DNA of 64,000 nt, from positions 434,001 to 498,000 of the forward strand of contig NZ_BMPG01000003.1 of NCBI RefSeq assembly GCF_014647475.1, in the 5' to 3' direction. Origin of the DNA: Halocalculus aciditolerans (GTDB lineage: Archaea > Halobacteriota > Halobacteria > Halobacteriales > Halobacteriaceae). The notes under the pieces are model-generated. The model saw only the letters and a program-made list of their open reading frames with translations. It was not told the origin of the DNA and made no database searches. Position 1 is the first letter of the stretch, and every line of letters begins with the position of its first letter. Shown here piece by piece: positions 54,388-62,666 of the stretch. A program made the position numbers and the translations under genes.

Positions 54388-55302
54388 TTAGTTCTCGGCT
54401 TCCCGGTCGGCGTAGCGGTCTTTCGCGGCGGCGTACTTCGCTTCGAGGGCTTCGACGTCGCCCATCTCGGTTATCTCGTCGCGTTCCTCCCACTCGACCA
54501 TGCCGTCGAGGATGTTCTCCTGGCTGCGCTCGTCGATGAGCGTCTCGTAGGTGTCCTGGATGGTCTTCAGGGCGGCCTTGAAGGAGTCGGAGGGGTAGAT
54601 GGCCATGTCGTAGCCGATGTCGGTGAGTTCCTCGGCGGGGATGGGCGGCGTCTTCCCCTTCGCGGCGAGGTTGGCGAGGAGCGGGCTCGGGGCCTCGCGG
54701 CAGACGCGCTCCATCTCCTCGCGCTCGGTCGGCGCTTCGACGAAGAGGACGTCCGCGCCCGCTTCCTTGTATAGTTGGGCGCGGCGGATGGCTTCGTCGA
54801 GGCCGTCGACGGCGAGCGCGTCGGTTCGCGCGATAACGAGGAAATCCTCGCTCTCGCGGGCGTCCGTCGCCGCCTCGATCTTCGCCGCGAACTCAGGTGC
54901 AGAGATGATGTCCTTGCCTTCGAAGTGCCCGCAGCGCTTCGGGAACGTCTGGTCCTCCAGCTGGATGGCGTTCGCGCCGGCGCGCTCGTACTCGCGGACC
55001 GTGCGGTAGGCGTTGAGTTCGTTGCCGTAGCCGGTGTCGCCGTCGACGATGAGGGGGACGTCGAGGACGCCGGCCATCTGACGGGCGCGCCGCGTCATCT
55101 CCGTCATCGTCGTCAGTCCGATATCGGGGCCGCCGTGGACGGAGGAGGAGACGCAGGAGCCGGACATGTACACGGCTTCTGCGCCCGCTTGCTGTGCCAT
55201 TCGGGCGGTCAGCGCGTCCCACGCGCCGATCGCCATCAGTAACTCGTCACGCTCGATGAGCTCGCGAAGCGACGTCACGGGTGGAGAGTACGCGTGCGAC
55301 AC
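54388..55302 (-). CDS. Isocitrate lyase/PEP mutase family lyase
   Basis: The protein has 304 residues from GTG 55302; a TTG one codon upstream is possible. G-A-W-D-A-L near the start, V-D-G-D-T-G-Y-G-N and E-D-Q-T-F-P-K-R-C-G-H-F-E-G carry the metal site and the K-R-C-G-H catalytic loop (about 122-126) of lyases in this family. That loop favours C-C bond cleavage, as in methylisocitrate lyase or 2,3-dimethylmalate lyase, over PEP mutase. The product would include pyruvate. It is convergent with the copy 1 hydratase pair, which could supply the substrate. Confidence 0.85.
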   Translation of the reverse strand: MSHAYSPPVTSLRELIERDELLMAIGAWDALTARMAQQAGAEAVYMSGSCVSSSVHGGPDIGLTTMTEMTRRARQMAGVLDVPLIVDGDTGYGNELNAYRTVREYERAGANAIQLEDQTFPKRCGHFEGKDIISAPEFAAKIEAATDARESEDFLVIARTDALAVDGLDEAIRRAQLYKEAGADVLFVEAPTEREEMERVCREAPSPLLANLAAKGKTPPIPAEELTDIGYDMAIYPSDSFKAALKTIQDTYETLIDERSQENILDGMVEWEERDEITEMGDVEALEAKYAAAKDRYADREAEN

Positions 55303-55351
55303 CAAAAACGTGCGCTTCTCGCGCGGAGAAGAAACGGAAGCGAAGCCGGGG

Positions 55352-55870
55352 TCAGTCGTCGGTGTGGCCGAGTTTCCGGCGGGTGTAGGGTTCGAGGCCG
55401 CCCTGGTCGACGAGGGACTGGAGGAAGTCGGGGAGGGGGTCGGCGTCGTGGGTTTCGCCGGTGGTGTGGTCGACGACGCGGCCGTCGCCGAGGTCGAGGT
55501 GGACCTCGTCGCCGTCGGCGATGCGGTCGGCGTCGGGGCAGACGAGGAGCGGGAGGCCGATGTTGATGGCGTTCCGGAAGAAGATGCGGGCGAAGGATCG
55601 GGCGACGACGCCGGAGACGCCCGCGCCCCGGAGGGCGACGGGGGCGTGTTCGCGGGAGGAGCCGCTGCCGAAGTTCTCGCCGGCGACGACGAAGTCGCCG
55701 GGTTCGACGCCCTCGGCGAAGTCGGGGCGGTGGTCGGCGAAGGCGTGCGCGCCGAGGTCGGCGGGGTCGCTGGAGACGAGGAAGCGCGAGGGGATGATCT
55801 GGTCGGTGTCGACGTCGTCGCCGAACGTCCAGGCGCGACCGGGAGTCACCGGGTCGCGGACGTCGCTCAT
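55352..55870 (-). CDS. Aconitase-family hydratase, small subunit (copy 2)
   Basis: The protein has 172 residues. D-D-V-D-T-D-Q-I-I-P-S-R-F-L-V-S carries a different specificity loop (F-L-V-S) from copy 1. G-S-G-S-S-R-E-H-A-P is the conserved block. Its start overlaps the stop of its large subunit by 4 bases. It is the last gene of the minus-strand operon that begins with a CoA-transferase at 59345. Confidence 0.85.
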   Translation of the reverse strand: MSDVRDPVTPGRAWTFGDDVDTDQIIPSRFLVSSDPADLGAHAFADHRPDFAEGVEPGDFVVAGENFGSGSSREHAPVALRGAGVSGVVARSFARIFFRNAINIGLPLLVCPDADRIADGDEVHLDLGDGRVVDHTTGETHDADPLPDFLQSLVDQGGLEPYTRRKLGHTDD

Positions 55871-57189
55871 GGCTGTGCCTCCGCGGGGGTGACGACGTCG
55901 TCGTCGTAGCGGGTCGTTTCGACCGTTCGCGGGTCGGTAATCTCGCCGTAGAGCGCGGACGCGCCGACGGTGGCGGGGCTGGCGAGGTAGACGCTGCTGT
56001 CCATGGAGCCTTCGCGGCCGGGGAAGTTCCGGTTCGCCGTGGCGAGGCAGACGTCGCCGTCGCCGAGGACGCCGTCGTGCGTGCCGAAACAGGGGCCGCA
56101 GCCCGCGCTCTGGACGATCGCGCCGGCGTCGACGAAGGTGTCGAAGACGCCGGTGTCCAGCATGCGGCGGTAGATCGCTTTCGAGGCGGGGACGACGACC
56201 ATGCGCGTGCCGGGGGCGAGGGTCTCGCCGTCGAGGATGTCGGCGACGACGCGGACGTCCTCGTACCGGCCGTTCGTGCAGGTGCCGACGAAGAGCTGGT
56301 CGACGGGGGTGCCGGCGACCGCGTCGACGTCGACGGCGTTCTCGGGGTTCGAGGGCTTCGAGACCTGCGGCGCGAGGTCGGCGGCGTCGTAGGTGTGGAC
56401 GGCGGCGTAGTCGGCGTCGTCGTCGGGCGCGAGAGAGACGTCGAAGCTCGATTCGGTGCGGCCGGTCTGGCGGGCGAGAAAGCGCGCGGTGCGCTCGTCG
56501 GGTTCGACGAGACCCGCCTTCCCGCCCATCTCGATGGCCATGTTCGAGAGGACGAGGCGCTCGTGAATCGGGAGGTCCTGAACGGCGGAGCCGCCGTACT
56601 CGGCCGCCCGGTAGGTCGCGCCGTCGAAGCCGACGTCGCCGATGAACCGGAGGATGAGGTCTTTCGCGTAGACGCCGTCCGGGAGCGTGCCCTCGACTTC
56701 GAAGCGCACGGAGTCGGGCACGCGGAACCAGAGGTCGCCGGTCGCCATGGCGGTGCCGAGGTCGGTGGAGCCGACGCCGGTGCCGAACGCGCCGAGGCCG
56801 CCGAAGGTCGTGGAGTGGGAGTCCGCGCCGACGACGAGGTCGCCGGGTTCGGCGAAGCCGTGCTCGACGAGGAGCTGGTGGCAGATGCCGTCGCCGACGT
56901 CGAACTGGACCGCGCCGAACTCGGCGGCGAAGTCGCGGACGGCGTTGTGGTTGTTCGCCGCCTGCACGCCGTCCGCGGGCGCGTGGTGGTCGATGGTGAT
57001 GACGGTGTTCTCGGGGTCGGCGAGCGGGCCGTCGCCGTCGGTGACGCCGCGGAACACCTCGAAGGTGAGCGGGCCGGTGACGTCGTGCGTGAGCATCGCG
57101 TCGACTTCGGCTTCGACGTAGTCGCCCGCGCGGGCGTCGGTGTTCGACTTCTCGGAGAGTATCCGTTCGGCGAGTGTTTTTCCGGTCAT
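55867..57189 (-). CDS. Aconitase-family hydratase, large subunit (copy 2, LeuC-like)
   Basis: The protein has 440 residues from ATG 57189, overlapping the stop of the lyase gene by 4 bases. Fe-S ligands are F-V-G-T-C-T-N-G-R-Y and G-C-G-P-C-F-G. The T-C-T-N-G-R version is typical of isopropylmalate/homoaconitate/citramalate-type enzymes. Copy 1 has T-C-N-N-S-S, so the two pairs probably act on different acids. In this operon it would hydrate an unsaturated dicarboxylate such as mesaconate or citraconate to citramalate; that substrate is my inference. Confidence 0.87.
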   Translation of the reverse strand: MTGKTLAERILSEKSNTDARAGDYVEAEVDAMLTHDVTGPLTFEVFRGVTDGDGPLADPENTVITIDHHAPADGVQAANNHNAVRDFAAEFGAVQFDVGDGICHQLLVEHGFAEPGDLVVGADSHSTTFGGLGAFGTGVGSTDLGTAMATGDLWFRVPDSVRFEVEGTLPDGVYAKDLILRFIGDVGFDGATYRAAEYGGSAVQDLPIHERLVLSNMAIEMGGKAGLVEPDERTARFLARQTGRTESSFDVSLAPDDDADYAAVHTYDAADLAPQVSKPSNPENAVDVDAVAGTPVDQLFVGTCTNGRYEDVRVVADILDGETLAPGTRMVVVPASKAIYRRMLDTGVFDTFVDAGAIVQSAGCGPCFGTHDGVLGDGDVCLATANRNFPGREGSMDSSVYLASPATVGASALYGEITDPRTVETTRYDDDVVTPAEAQP

Positions 57190-58133
57190 GGCTCTGCGTC
57201 GCTGGCGACGGTGTCGAGGACGCGGCGGGCGGTGCCGCCCATGAGGACGTGGCTCGTCGCGCCGAGGTCGAGGCGGTCGCTGATCGAGTGGGCGACCGCT
57301 TCGGTCCGCTCGAAGTCGAGGCCCGTGTCGACGCCCGTCTCGGTGAGCATGTGCGCGAGGTCTTCTGTCGGTGTGTTCCCGACGCCGGAGAGGCCCTCGG
57401 GGAGGACGACGCCGCCGCCGAGCCCGCAGACGGAGGCGTCGAAGCGGTCGACGCCGCACTGCATCGCGGCGAGCGTGTTCGCGAGGCTCATCCCGTTCGT
57501 GTCGTGGAGGTGGAGGCCGGCGTCGACGCCGGGGTGGCGGTCGAAGACCTCGGTGAACATCGCGTCCACCTGCACGGGGTTCGCGAGCCCCATCGTCGTC
57601 GCGAGCGTCACTTCGTCGACGCCCGCCTCGACAACGCGGTCCACGACCTCGAGCGTGCGTTCCTGTGGGATGCGGCCCTCGTAGGGGCAGTAGAAGCTCG
57701 TTCCGATGCCGGCCTCCACGAGGACGTCCGTCCCCGCGGCGAGGTCGACGATTTGCTCGACTTCGTCGAGGATTTCGCTCGTGCTCATCGACTGGTTCTT
57801 CCGGCTGTACGACTCGCTCACGGTGACGAGCGCGTTCACCTTATCGACGCCGGCGTCGAGCGCGCGCTCCATCCCGACCGCGTTCGGGACGAGCGCGCGG
57901 TACGTCACGTCGTCGCGGCGCGTAATCCGCCGGGCGACTTCGTCGGCGTCCCGGAGGTTCGGCACGGCCTTCGGATGCGTGAAGGACGTGAACTCGATTT
58001 CGTCCACGCCGGTCGTCGCGAGGTCGTCGATGATGGAGGCTTTTTCGTCCGTTGGGACGAAGCGGTCGAGGCGCTGGAAGCCGTCGCGCGGCAGCATCTC
58101 GACGACGTGCACGGAGTCGGGCAGGTCGAGCAT
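57186..58133 (-). CDS. HMG-CoA lyase-like enzyme
   Basis: The protein has 315 residues. E-M-L-P-R-D-G-F-Q (R16, D17), G-L-H-L-H-D-T-N-G-M (metal His 208 and 210), and C-G-L-G-G-G (C236) are the catalytic set of the HMG-CoA lyase family. F-Y-C-P-Y-E-G is also family-typical. It cleaves a 3-hydroxy-3-methylacyl-CoA type thioester to acetyl-CoA (or a homologue) plus a keto acid. The CoA-transferase encoded directly upstream should make its substrate, so citramalyl-CoA-like compounds fit as well as HMG-CoA. Confidence 0.88.
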   Translation of the reverse strand: MLDLPDSVHVVEMLPRDGFQRLDRFVPTDEKASIIDDLATTGVDEIEFTSFTHPKAVPNLRDADEVARRITRRDDVTYRALVPNAVGMERALDAGVDKVNALVTVSESYSRKNQSMSTSEILDEVEQIVDLAAGTDVLVEAGIGTSFYCPYEGRIPQERTLEVVDRVVEAGVDEVTLATTMGLANPVQVDAMFTEVFDRHPGVDAGLHLHDTNGMSLANTLAAMQCGVDRFDASVCGLGGGVVLPEGLSGVGNTPTEDLAHMLTETGVDTGLDFERTEAVAHSISDRLDLGATSHVLMGGTARRVLDTVASDAEP

Positions 58134-59345
58134 CTAGATCACCCCCTCGGATTCGAGGTCGCGCCGGGTTTCGGCGTCGTAGCCGAGGAAGTCGCCGTAG
58201 ACGGCGTCGTTGTGCGCGCCGAGCGCCGGCCCGAGGTGGTCGACGCGGCCGGGCGTGTCACCGAACTTCGGGGTGACGCCCTGCACGAGGCCGGAGCCGA
58301 GGTCGTCGTCGTCGACGTCGACGACGGCGTCTCGCGCCCGATAGTGGGGGTCCTCGACGATATCGGCGACGTTGTAGATGGGCGCGATGGTCGCGCCCGT
58401 GTCCTCGAAGACGTCGAGGACGGTCTCGCGGTCGCGGTCGGCCATCCAGTCGGCGATGACGGCGTCGAGTTCCTCGACGTGTTCGACGCGTTTCTCGTTC
58501 GTCGCGAAGCGCGAGTCGTCCTTCAGGTCGGGGCGGTCGATGGCGTCGAAGACCCGCATCGCCGTCGGCTGCGTCGACGCGGAGACGGCGACGTACCGGC
58601 CGTCGCCCGTCTCGTAGACGTTCCGCGGCGCGCTCGACGTCGAGCGGTTCCCGGACCGGCGGTCGACGTCGCCGAGCTGGTCGTAGCGGAGCGGCTGCGG
58701 GCCGAGGATGGAGAAGATGGGTTCGATGAGGCTCGTGTCGACGACCTGTCCGCCGCCGCCGTTCACCTCGCGGTTCCAGAGCGCGAACATCACGGAGAAC
58801 GTCGCGTACATCGCGGCGACGCCGTCCGCCAGCCCGGTCGGCGGGAGGAGGGGTTCGCGGTCCGGGAAGCCGTTGAGGAACGCGAAGCCGCTCATCGACT
58901 CGGCGAGCGTCCCGAACCCGGGGCGTTCCGCGTACGGGCCGGTCTGTCCGAACCCGGAGATGCGGCACGCGACGAGGTCCTCGTTCACCTCGTCGGTGAG
59001 GCGCTCGGGGTCGAGCCCCCAGCGTTCGAGCGTCCCCGGTCGGAAGTTCTCCACGAGGACGTCCGCCTCCCGGAGGAGGTCCTCGAAGACGACGCGGCCC
59101 GCGTCGGTCGAGATGTCGAGCGTCACCGACTGCTTGTTGCGCCCGAGGTATTTCCACCAGAGGCCCGCGCCGTCCTTCTGGGGGCCGAACCGCCGGAGGT
59201 GGTCGCCGTCGGGGTGTTCGACCTTTATCACGGTCGCGCCGAAGTCGCCGAGGAGGCGACCGACGGTGCCCGCGGAAATCATCGTGCCTGCTTCGACGAC
59301 GACGAGCCCGTCGAGGGGCCCGTCCGTCCCGGTAGTAGTCTGCAT
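58134..59345 (-). CDS. Class III CoA-transferase-like protein, catalytic Asp position altered
   Basis: The protein has 403 residues from ATG 59345. It has the family fold (G-L-V-V-V-E-A-G-T, G-A-T-V-I-K-V-E-H-P, L-G-R-N-K-Q-S-V-T-L-D-I). Where the Asp nucleophile normally stands it reads P-G-F-G-T-L-A-E-S, Gly145 instead of Asp. Either this branch uses another residue, or the alignment is shifted. Its stop abuts the start of the lyase gene, with no gap. It is the first gene of the CoA-transferase, lyase, LeuC-like, LeuD-like operon. Confidence 0.85.
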   Translation of the reverse strand: MQTTTGTDGPLDGLVVVEAGTMISAGTVGRLLGDFGATVIKVEHPDGDHLRRFGPQKDGAGLWWKYLGRNKQSVTLDISTDAGRVVFEDLLREADVLVENFRPGTLERWGLDPERLTDEVNEDLVACRISGFGQTGPYAERPGFGTLAESMSGFAFLNGFPDREPLLPPTGLADGVAAMYATFSVMFALWNREVNGGGGQVVDTSLIEPIFSILGPQPLRYDQLGDVDRRSGNRSTSSAPRNVYETGDGRYVAVSASTQPTAMRVFDAIDRPDLKDDSRFATNEKRVEHVEELDAVIADWMADRDRETVLDVFEDTGATIAPIYNVADIVEDPHYRARDAVVDVDDDDLGSGLVQGVTPKFGDTPGRVDHLGPALGAHNDAVYGDFLGYDAETRRDLESEGVI

Positions 59346-59425
59346 GTCGTGGTGTGTGTTCGGTGGGTGTCGGGTGGTGCGGCCGGCCGCGAAGGCCAGC
59401 GGAGCGGTGCGCGCGAGCGGACGCC

Positions 59426-60826
59426 TCAGAGAGGCCGGTCGATGTGCGTGCCGTAGCCCTTCTCGCCGACGACGTCGCCGTCGTCGAAGGCGAGCTGGCC
59501 GCGGACGACGGTCTGCGTCGGCCAGCCCGTGACCGCCGTGCCCTCGTAGGGCGAGTAGTCGGGCGCGCCCTGGAGGAGTTCCGGGGTGATGGTCTTCGTC
59601 TCGTCGAGGTCGACGACGGCGAGGTCGGCGTCGCTCCCCACTCTGACTGTGCCCTTCTTCGGGTGGAGGTCGAAGGCCTTCGCCGTGTTCGTCGACGTGA
59701 CTTCGACGGCGCGCTCCAGGCTGATGCGGCCCTCGTTCACGCCCTCGGAGAGGATGAGCGGGAGCATCGCCGGCGTGCTCGGGAAGCCCGGCAGGCTGTC
59801 GGGGACGTCGTCGCCGATCTTGTCCGCTGCGAGGTTCGCGCAGTGGTCCGTCCCGATCGTCGAAATCGTCCCGTCCGCGACGCGCTCCCAGAGCGTCTCC
59901 TGGTCCTCCTTCGAGCGGACGGGCGGGTTGACGTTCATGCGCTCGTCGCACTCCTCGGTCGTGAGGGTGAGGTAGTGCGTGCAGGTCTCGCCGGTGAGGC
60001 GGTAGCCGGCGTTCCGGAGCGCCGCGAGCTCGTCCGCCGTCTTCCCCGAGGAGATGTGGACCGCATAGAAATCGTCGTCGTAGTCGTGTTGTTTGGCGAG
60101 CGACGCCCCCGAGACCATGCTCTGGGTCTCGGCGTAGCCGGGGAACTGGTCGACGAGCGTCTGGTAGTCGCGGTATTCGGCGTCGTCGTCGCGTTCGACG
60201 TCGAGGTAGGGGTTGTCGCCGAGCGAACTCGTGATCTCGACGTTCTCCGAGTGGTAGCCGAGCGTCGTGGGCGCGTCGACGTCCGCGAGCGCCTGAATGA
60301 AGGCGTCGCCGAAGTCGTCCCGCATCTCGCAGTCGACGCCGAACTTCTCCGTCGCGACGTACTTGTAGTTCATATACCACTTGAAAGAGGTGATACCGAG
60401 GTCCTCGACGATAGTCGGGATTTCCTCGACGTGCTCGAAGGAGAGCAGGCCGAGCGAGAAGAAGTAATCGTGGTAGTAGTTCTCCTCGGCCTGCTCGAAG
60501 TAGTCGCCCATGATCTCCTCGTAGGAGCCGGGGCGGCGGAAGTAGTTCCCGATGGTGGTGACGCCGCCGACGAGGTCGGCGCGGGATTCGGATTCGCCGT
60601 CGGCGTCGAGGCCGCGGTAGATGCCGTGGTGGGTGTGCGGGTCGATGGCTCCGGGGAGGACGTGCTTCCCGGACGCGTCGATTTCGGTCTCGCCGGAGAG
60701 CGTGCCGGGTTCGGCGACGGCGGCGATCTTCTCGCCCGACGCCGCGACGTCAGCTTCGAAGGTGCCGTGTTCGGGCGTGACGACCGTGCCGTTCGAGACG
60801 ACGAGGTCGTACTCGCGGTCAGTCAT
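59426..60826 (-). CDS. Dihydropyrimidinase/hydantoinase-like amidohydrolase
   Basis: The protein has 466 residues from ATG 60826, overlapping the upstream amidase gene by 8 bases. Metal ligands are H-T-H (H64, H66), the Lys likely to be carboxylated in S-F-K-W-Y (K149), G-Y-H-S-E (H192), V-H-I-S-S-G (H257) and G-T-D-H (D327). That is the complete binuclear site of cyclic amidohydrolases, which open hydantoin, dihydropyrimidine, allantoin or related rings. With the amidase it would convert a cyclic amide or imide to an open-chain acid. Confidence 0.88.
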   Translation of the reverse strand: MTDREYDLVVSNGTVVTPEHGTFEADVAASGEKIAAVAEPGTLSGETEIDASGKHVLPGAIDPHTHHGIYRGLDADGESESRADLVGGVTTIGNYFRRPGSYEEIMGDYFEQAEENYYHDYFFSLGLLSFEHVEEIPTIVEDLGITSFKWYMNYKYVATEKFGVDCEMRDDFGDAFIQALADVDAPTTLGYHSENVEITSSLGDNPYLDVERDDDAEYRDYQTLVDQFPGYAETQSMVSGASLAKQHDYDDDFYAVHISSGKTADELAALRNAGYRLTGETCTHYLTLTTEECDERMNVNPPVRSKEDQETLWERVADGTISTIGTDHCANLAADKIGDDVPDSLPGFPSTPAMLPLILSEGVNEGRISLERAVEVTSTNTAKAFDLHPKKGTVRVGSDADLAVVDLDETKTITPELLQGAPDYSPYEGTAVTGWPTQTVVRGQLAFDDGDVVGEKGYGTHIDRPL

Positions 60827-61484
60827 CGAGGGCCTCCACATACGCCTCGACTTCCTCGGTCTCCAGGACTTCGGCGTACTTCATCCAGAGGTCCATCAGG
60901 CCGATCTTGTGCGACGCCTCGATGCGGTCGAAGATGCACTCCTGGGGGAGGAGGACGTCGAAGCCGTTCTGCTTCGCGTCGATGGCGGTCGCGCGCACGC
61001 AGCCGCTCGTGGAGTTCCCGACGACGATGACGGAGTCGTGGCCGCCACGGACGAGCCGGGAGAGGAGGTCCGTGCCGTAGAACGCGCTCGCGTACGATTT
61101 GTCGATGACCGTCTCGCCGTCCGCGGGAGCGACGGGGTCGACGATTCGGAGGTCGTCGTGGTCGGGGTCGTCGTAGCTCGACGGGACGACGCGCGTGTAG
61201 ATGACGGGAACGTCGTGGTCGCGCGCGAAGTCGAGGAACGGCTCGATGTAGTCGATGGCGTCCCACGCGATCTCCCCCATCGCGGTGCGGTGTTTCTCGA
61301 CGGCGTCGAGGATGGGTTCGTCGTCGCCGACGATGAGCTCCTGCATGTCGATGACGAGGACCGCGGGGTTCTCCCCGAGCCCGCGGGACTCCCAGGAGGA
61401 CGCGCCCTCCTCGTCGTAGCCCGCTTTCGAAATCACTTGCTTGTCCCGCTCCGTGAGTAGATCTTCCCAGATACGCTCGGTCAT
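60819..61484 (-). CDS. Isochorismatase-like cysteine hydrolase (amidase)
   Basis: The protein has 221 residues from ATG 61484. L-V-I-D-M-Q (D46), I-D-K-S-Y-A-S-A-F-Y-G-T-D-L (K129) and S-T-S-G-C-V-R-A-T-A (C162) form the Asp-Lys-Cys triad. Family members include N-carbamoylsarcosine amidase, maleamate amidase and RutB ureidoacrylate hydrolase. All of these remove ammonia or carbamate from open-chain amides. Overlap with the hydantoinase-like gene points to consecutive steps. Confidence 0.88.
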   Translation of the reverse strand: MTERIWEDLLTERDKQVISKAGYDEEGASSWESRGLGENPAVLVIDMQELIVGDDEPILDAVEKHRTAMGEIAWDAIDYIEPFLDFARDHDVPVIYTRVVPSSYDDPDHDDLRIVDPVAPADGETVIDKSYASAFYGTDLLSRLVRGGHDSVIVVGNSTSGCVRATAIDAKQNGFDVLLPQECIFDRIEASHKIGLMDLWMKYAEVLETEEVEAYVEALDD

Positions 61485-61535
61485 GCTTGACAACCTCACA
61501 CTACACTTTCGCCCGGGTTCGCTTAAACCTACTTC

Positions 61536-62522
61536 TTACACCGGTGTCGGCGCGAACGCGTCGAGGACGGCTTCGGCGAGGTCGCGGTCGGCGTTTGACG
61601 GCGCGCGCACGATGGGGAGGTCGACGCCCATCGCGCGGACCGCGTCGAGTTCCTCCCGGGCGTCTTCGGGGGTGCCCCAGATTGCGACGGTGTCGAGGAA
61701 GTCGTCGCCGAGGTGCGCTACGCCCGCCTCGGTGCTCGGGGCGTCGCGGACTGCCGCGACGTCGTCGCCGAACCCGGCCTCCTCGGCGGCGCGGCCGTAG
61801 TAGCCGGGGACGTCGCGGAGGTAGTAGGCGACGTGTTCGGCGGCCGCTCGGCGGGCGACGGCGGGGTCGTCGTCGACGGCGGCGAGGACGTACATCGCCA
61901 CGTCGATGTCCGCGACGTCGCGGTCGGCGCGTTCAGCGCCCGTCGCCAGCCACTCCTTCGCCTCGGCGAACTGCTCGCGTGGGTAGAGGTTCGGCAGCCA
62001 GCCGTCGCAGTACTCGCCGGTGAGGCGGACGTTCCCGGGGCCGAGCGCGCCGTTATAGATGGGGACGTCGGCGCGTTCGGGTTCGAAGGCGTCCCAGAAG
62101 CTCGTGCGCGCGGGGGTGAAGAACTCGCCGTCGAACGCCTCGGGCGTCCCAGACAGGTAGCGGCGGACGAGTTCGACGTATTCGGCGAGTCGGGGGAGCG
62201 GGCGGTCGAAGGGAACGCCGTGAAAGTCCTCGACGACGCCGGGGTGGGCGACGCCGAGGCCGAGAATGGCGCGGCCGTCGGAGTGCGCGTCGAGGGTGGC
62301 GACGGCCTGCGCGAGCGCCGCCGGCGTCCGCGAGAAGACGTTCACGATGCCCGTGCCGAGTCGGACGTCGTCCGTGACGGTCGCCCAGCGCTCCAGTTTC
62401 CCGAACGCGGTCTTCCCCTGGCCTTCGGCGGCCCAGACGCTCTCGTAGCCGAGTGCGTCCGCGCGCCGGACGAGGTCGAGGTCGTCGCGGAGCGCGAACA
62501 GGACGCCGGTCCGTTCGGTCAT
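61536..62522 (-). CDS. Luciferase-like (LLM) oxidoreductase, probably F420-dependent
   Basis: The protein has 328 residues from ATG 62522. R-T-G-V-L-F-A-L opens the barrel. G-Y-E-S-V-W-A-A-E, R-L-G-T-G-I-V-N-V-F-S-R-T-P and G-R-A-I-L-G-L-G follow, typical of haloarchaeal luciferase-like proteins that use coenzyme F420. It could be a dehydrogenase or, as in RutA, a ring-attacking monooxygenase. It lies just upstream of the amidase and hydantoinase genes on the same strand, so it may act first on the same compound. Confidence 0.82.
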   Translation of the reverse strand: MTERTGVLFALRDDLDLVRRADALGYESVWAAEGQGKTAFGKLERWATVTDDVRLGTGIVNVFSRTPAALAQAVATLDAHSDGRAILGLGVAHPGVVEDFHGVPFDRPLPRLAEYVELVRRYLSGTPEAFDGEFFTPARTSFWDAFEPERADVPIYNGALGPGNVRLTGEYCDGWLPNLYPREQFAEAKEWLATGAERADRDVADIDVAMYVLAAVDDDPAVARRAAAEHVAYYLRDVPGYYGRAAEEAGFGDDVAAVRDAPSTEAGVAHLGDDFLDTVAIWGTPEDAREELDAVRAMGVDLPIVRAPSNADRDLAEAVLDAFAPTPV

Positions 62523-62666
62523 CGGCGGCCCTCCGCGGAGAGAGCGAGCGCACGCGGTGGTCGCTGCGGTGAGCGCATCATACCGTGGACGTTCGCGGCC
62601 GGGGGCATAACGGTATCCCCGCGTGCGGGGCGATAGCTTTAGGCGGTGTGGGTCGAACCAGCGTGC

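Noticed and set aside
58134-60380. Minus-strand frame extending the CoA-transferase by 345 codons upstream
   Set aside because: The added part overlaps the hydantoinase gene in another frame and is Arg-rich nonsense. The true start is ATG 59345.
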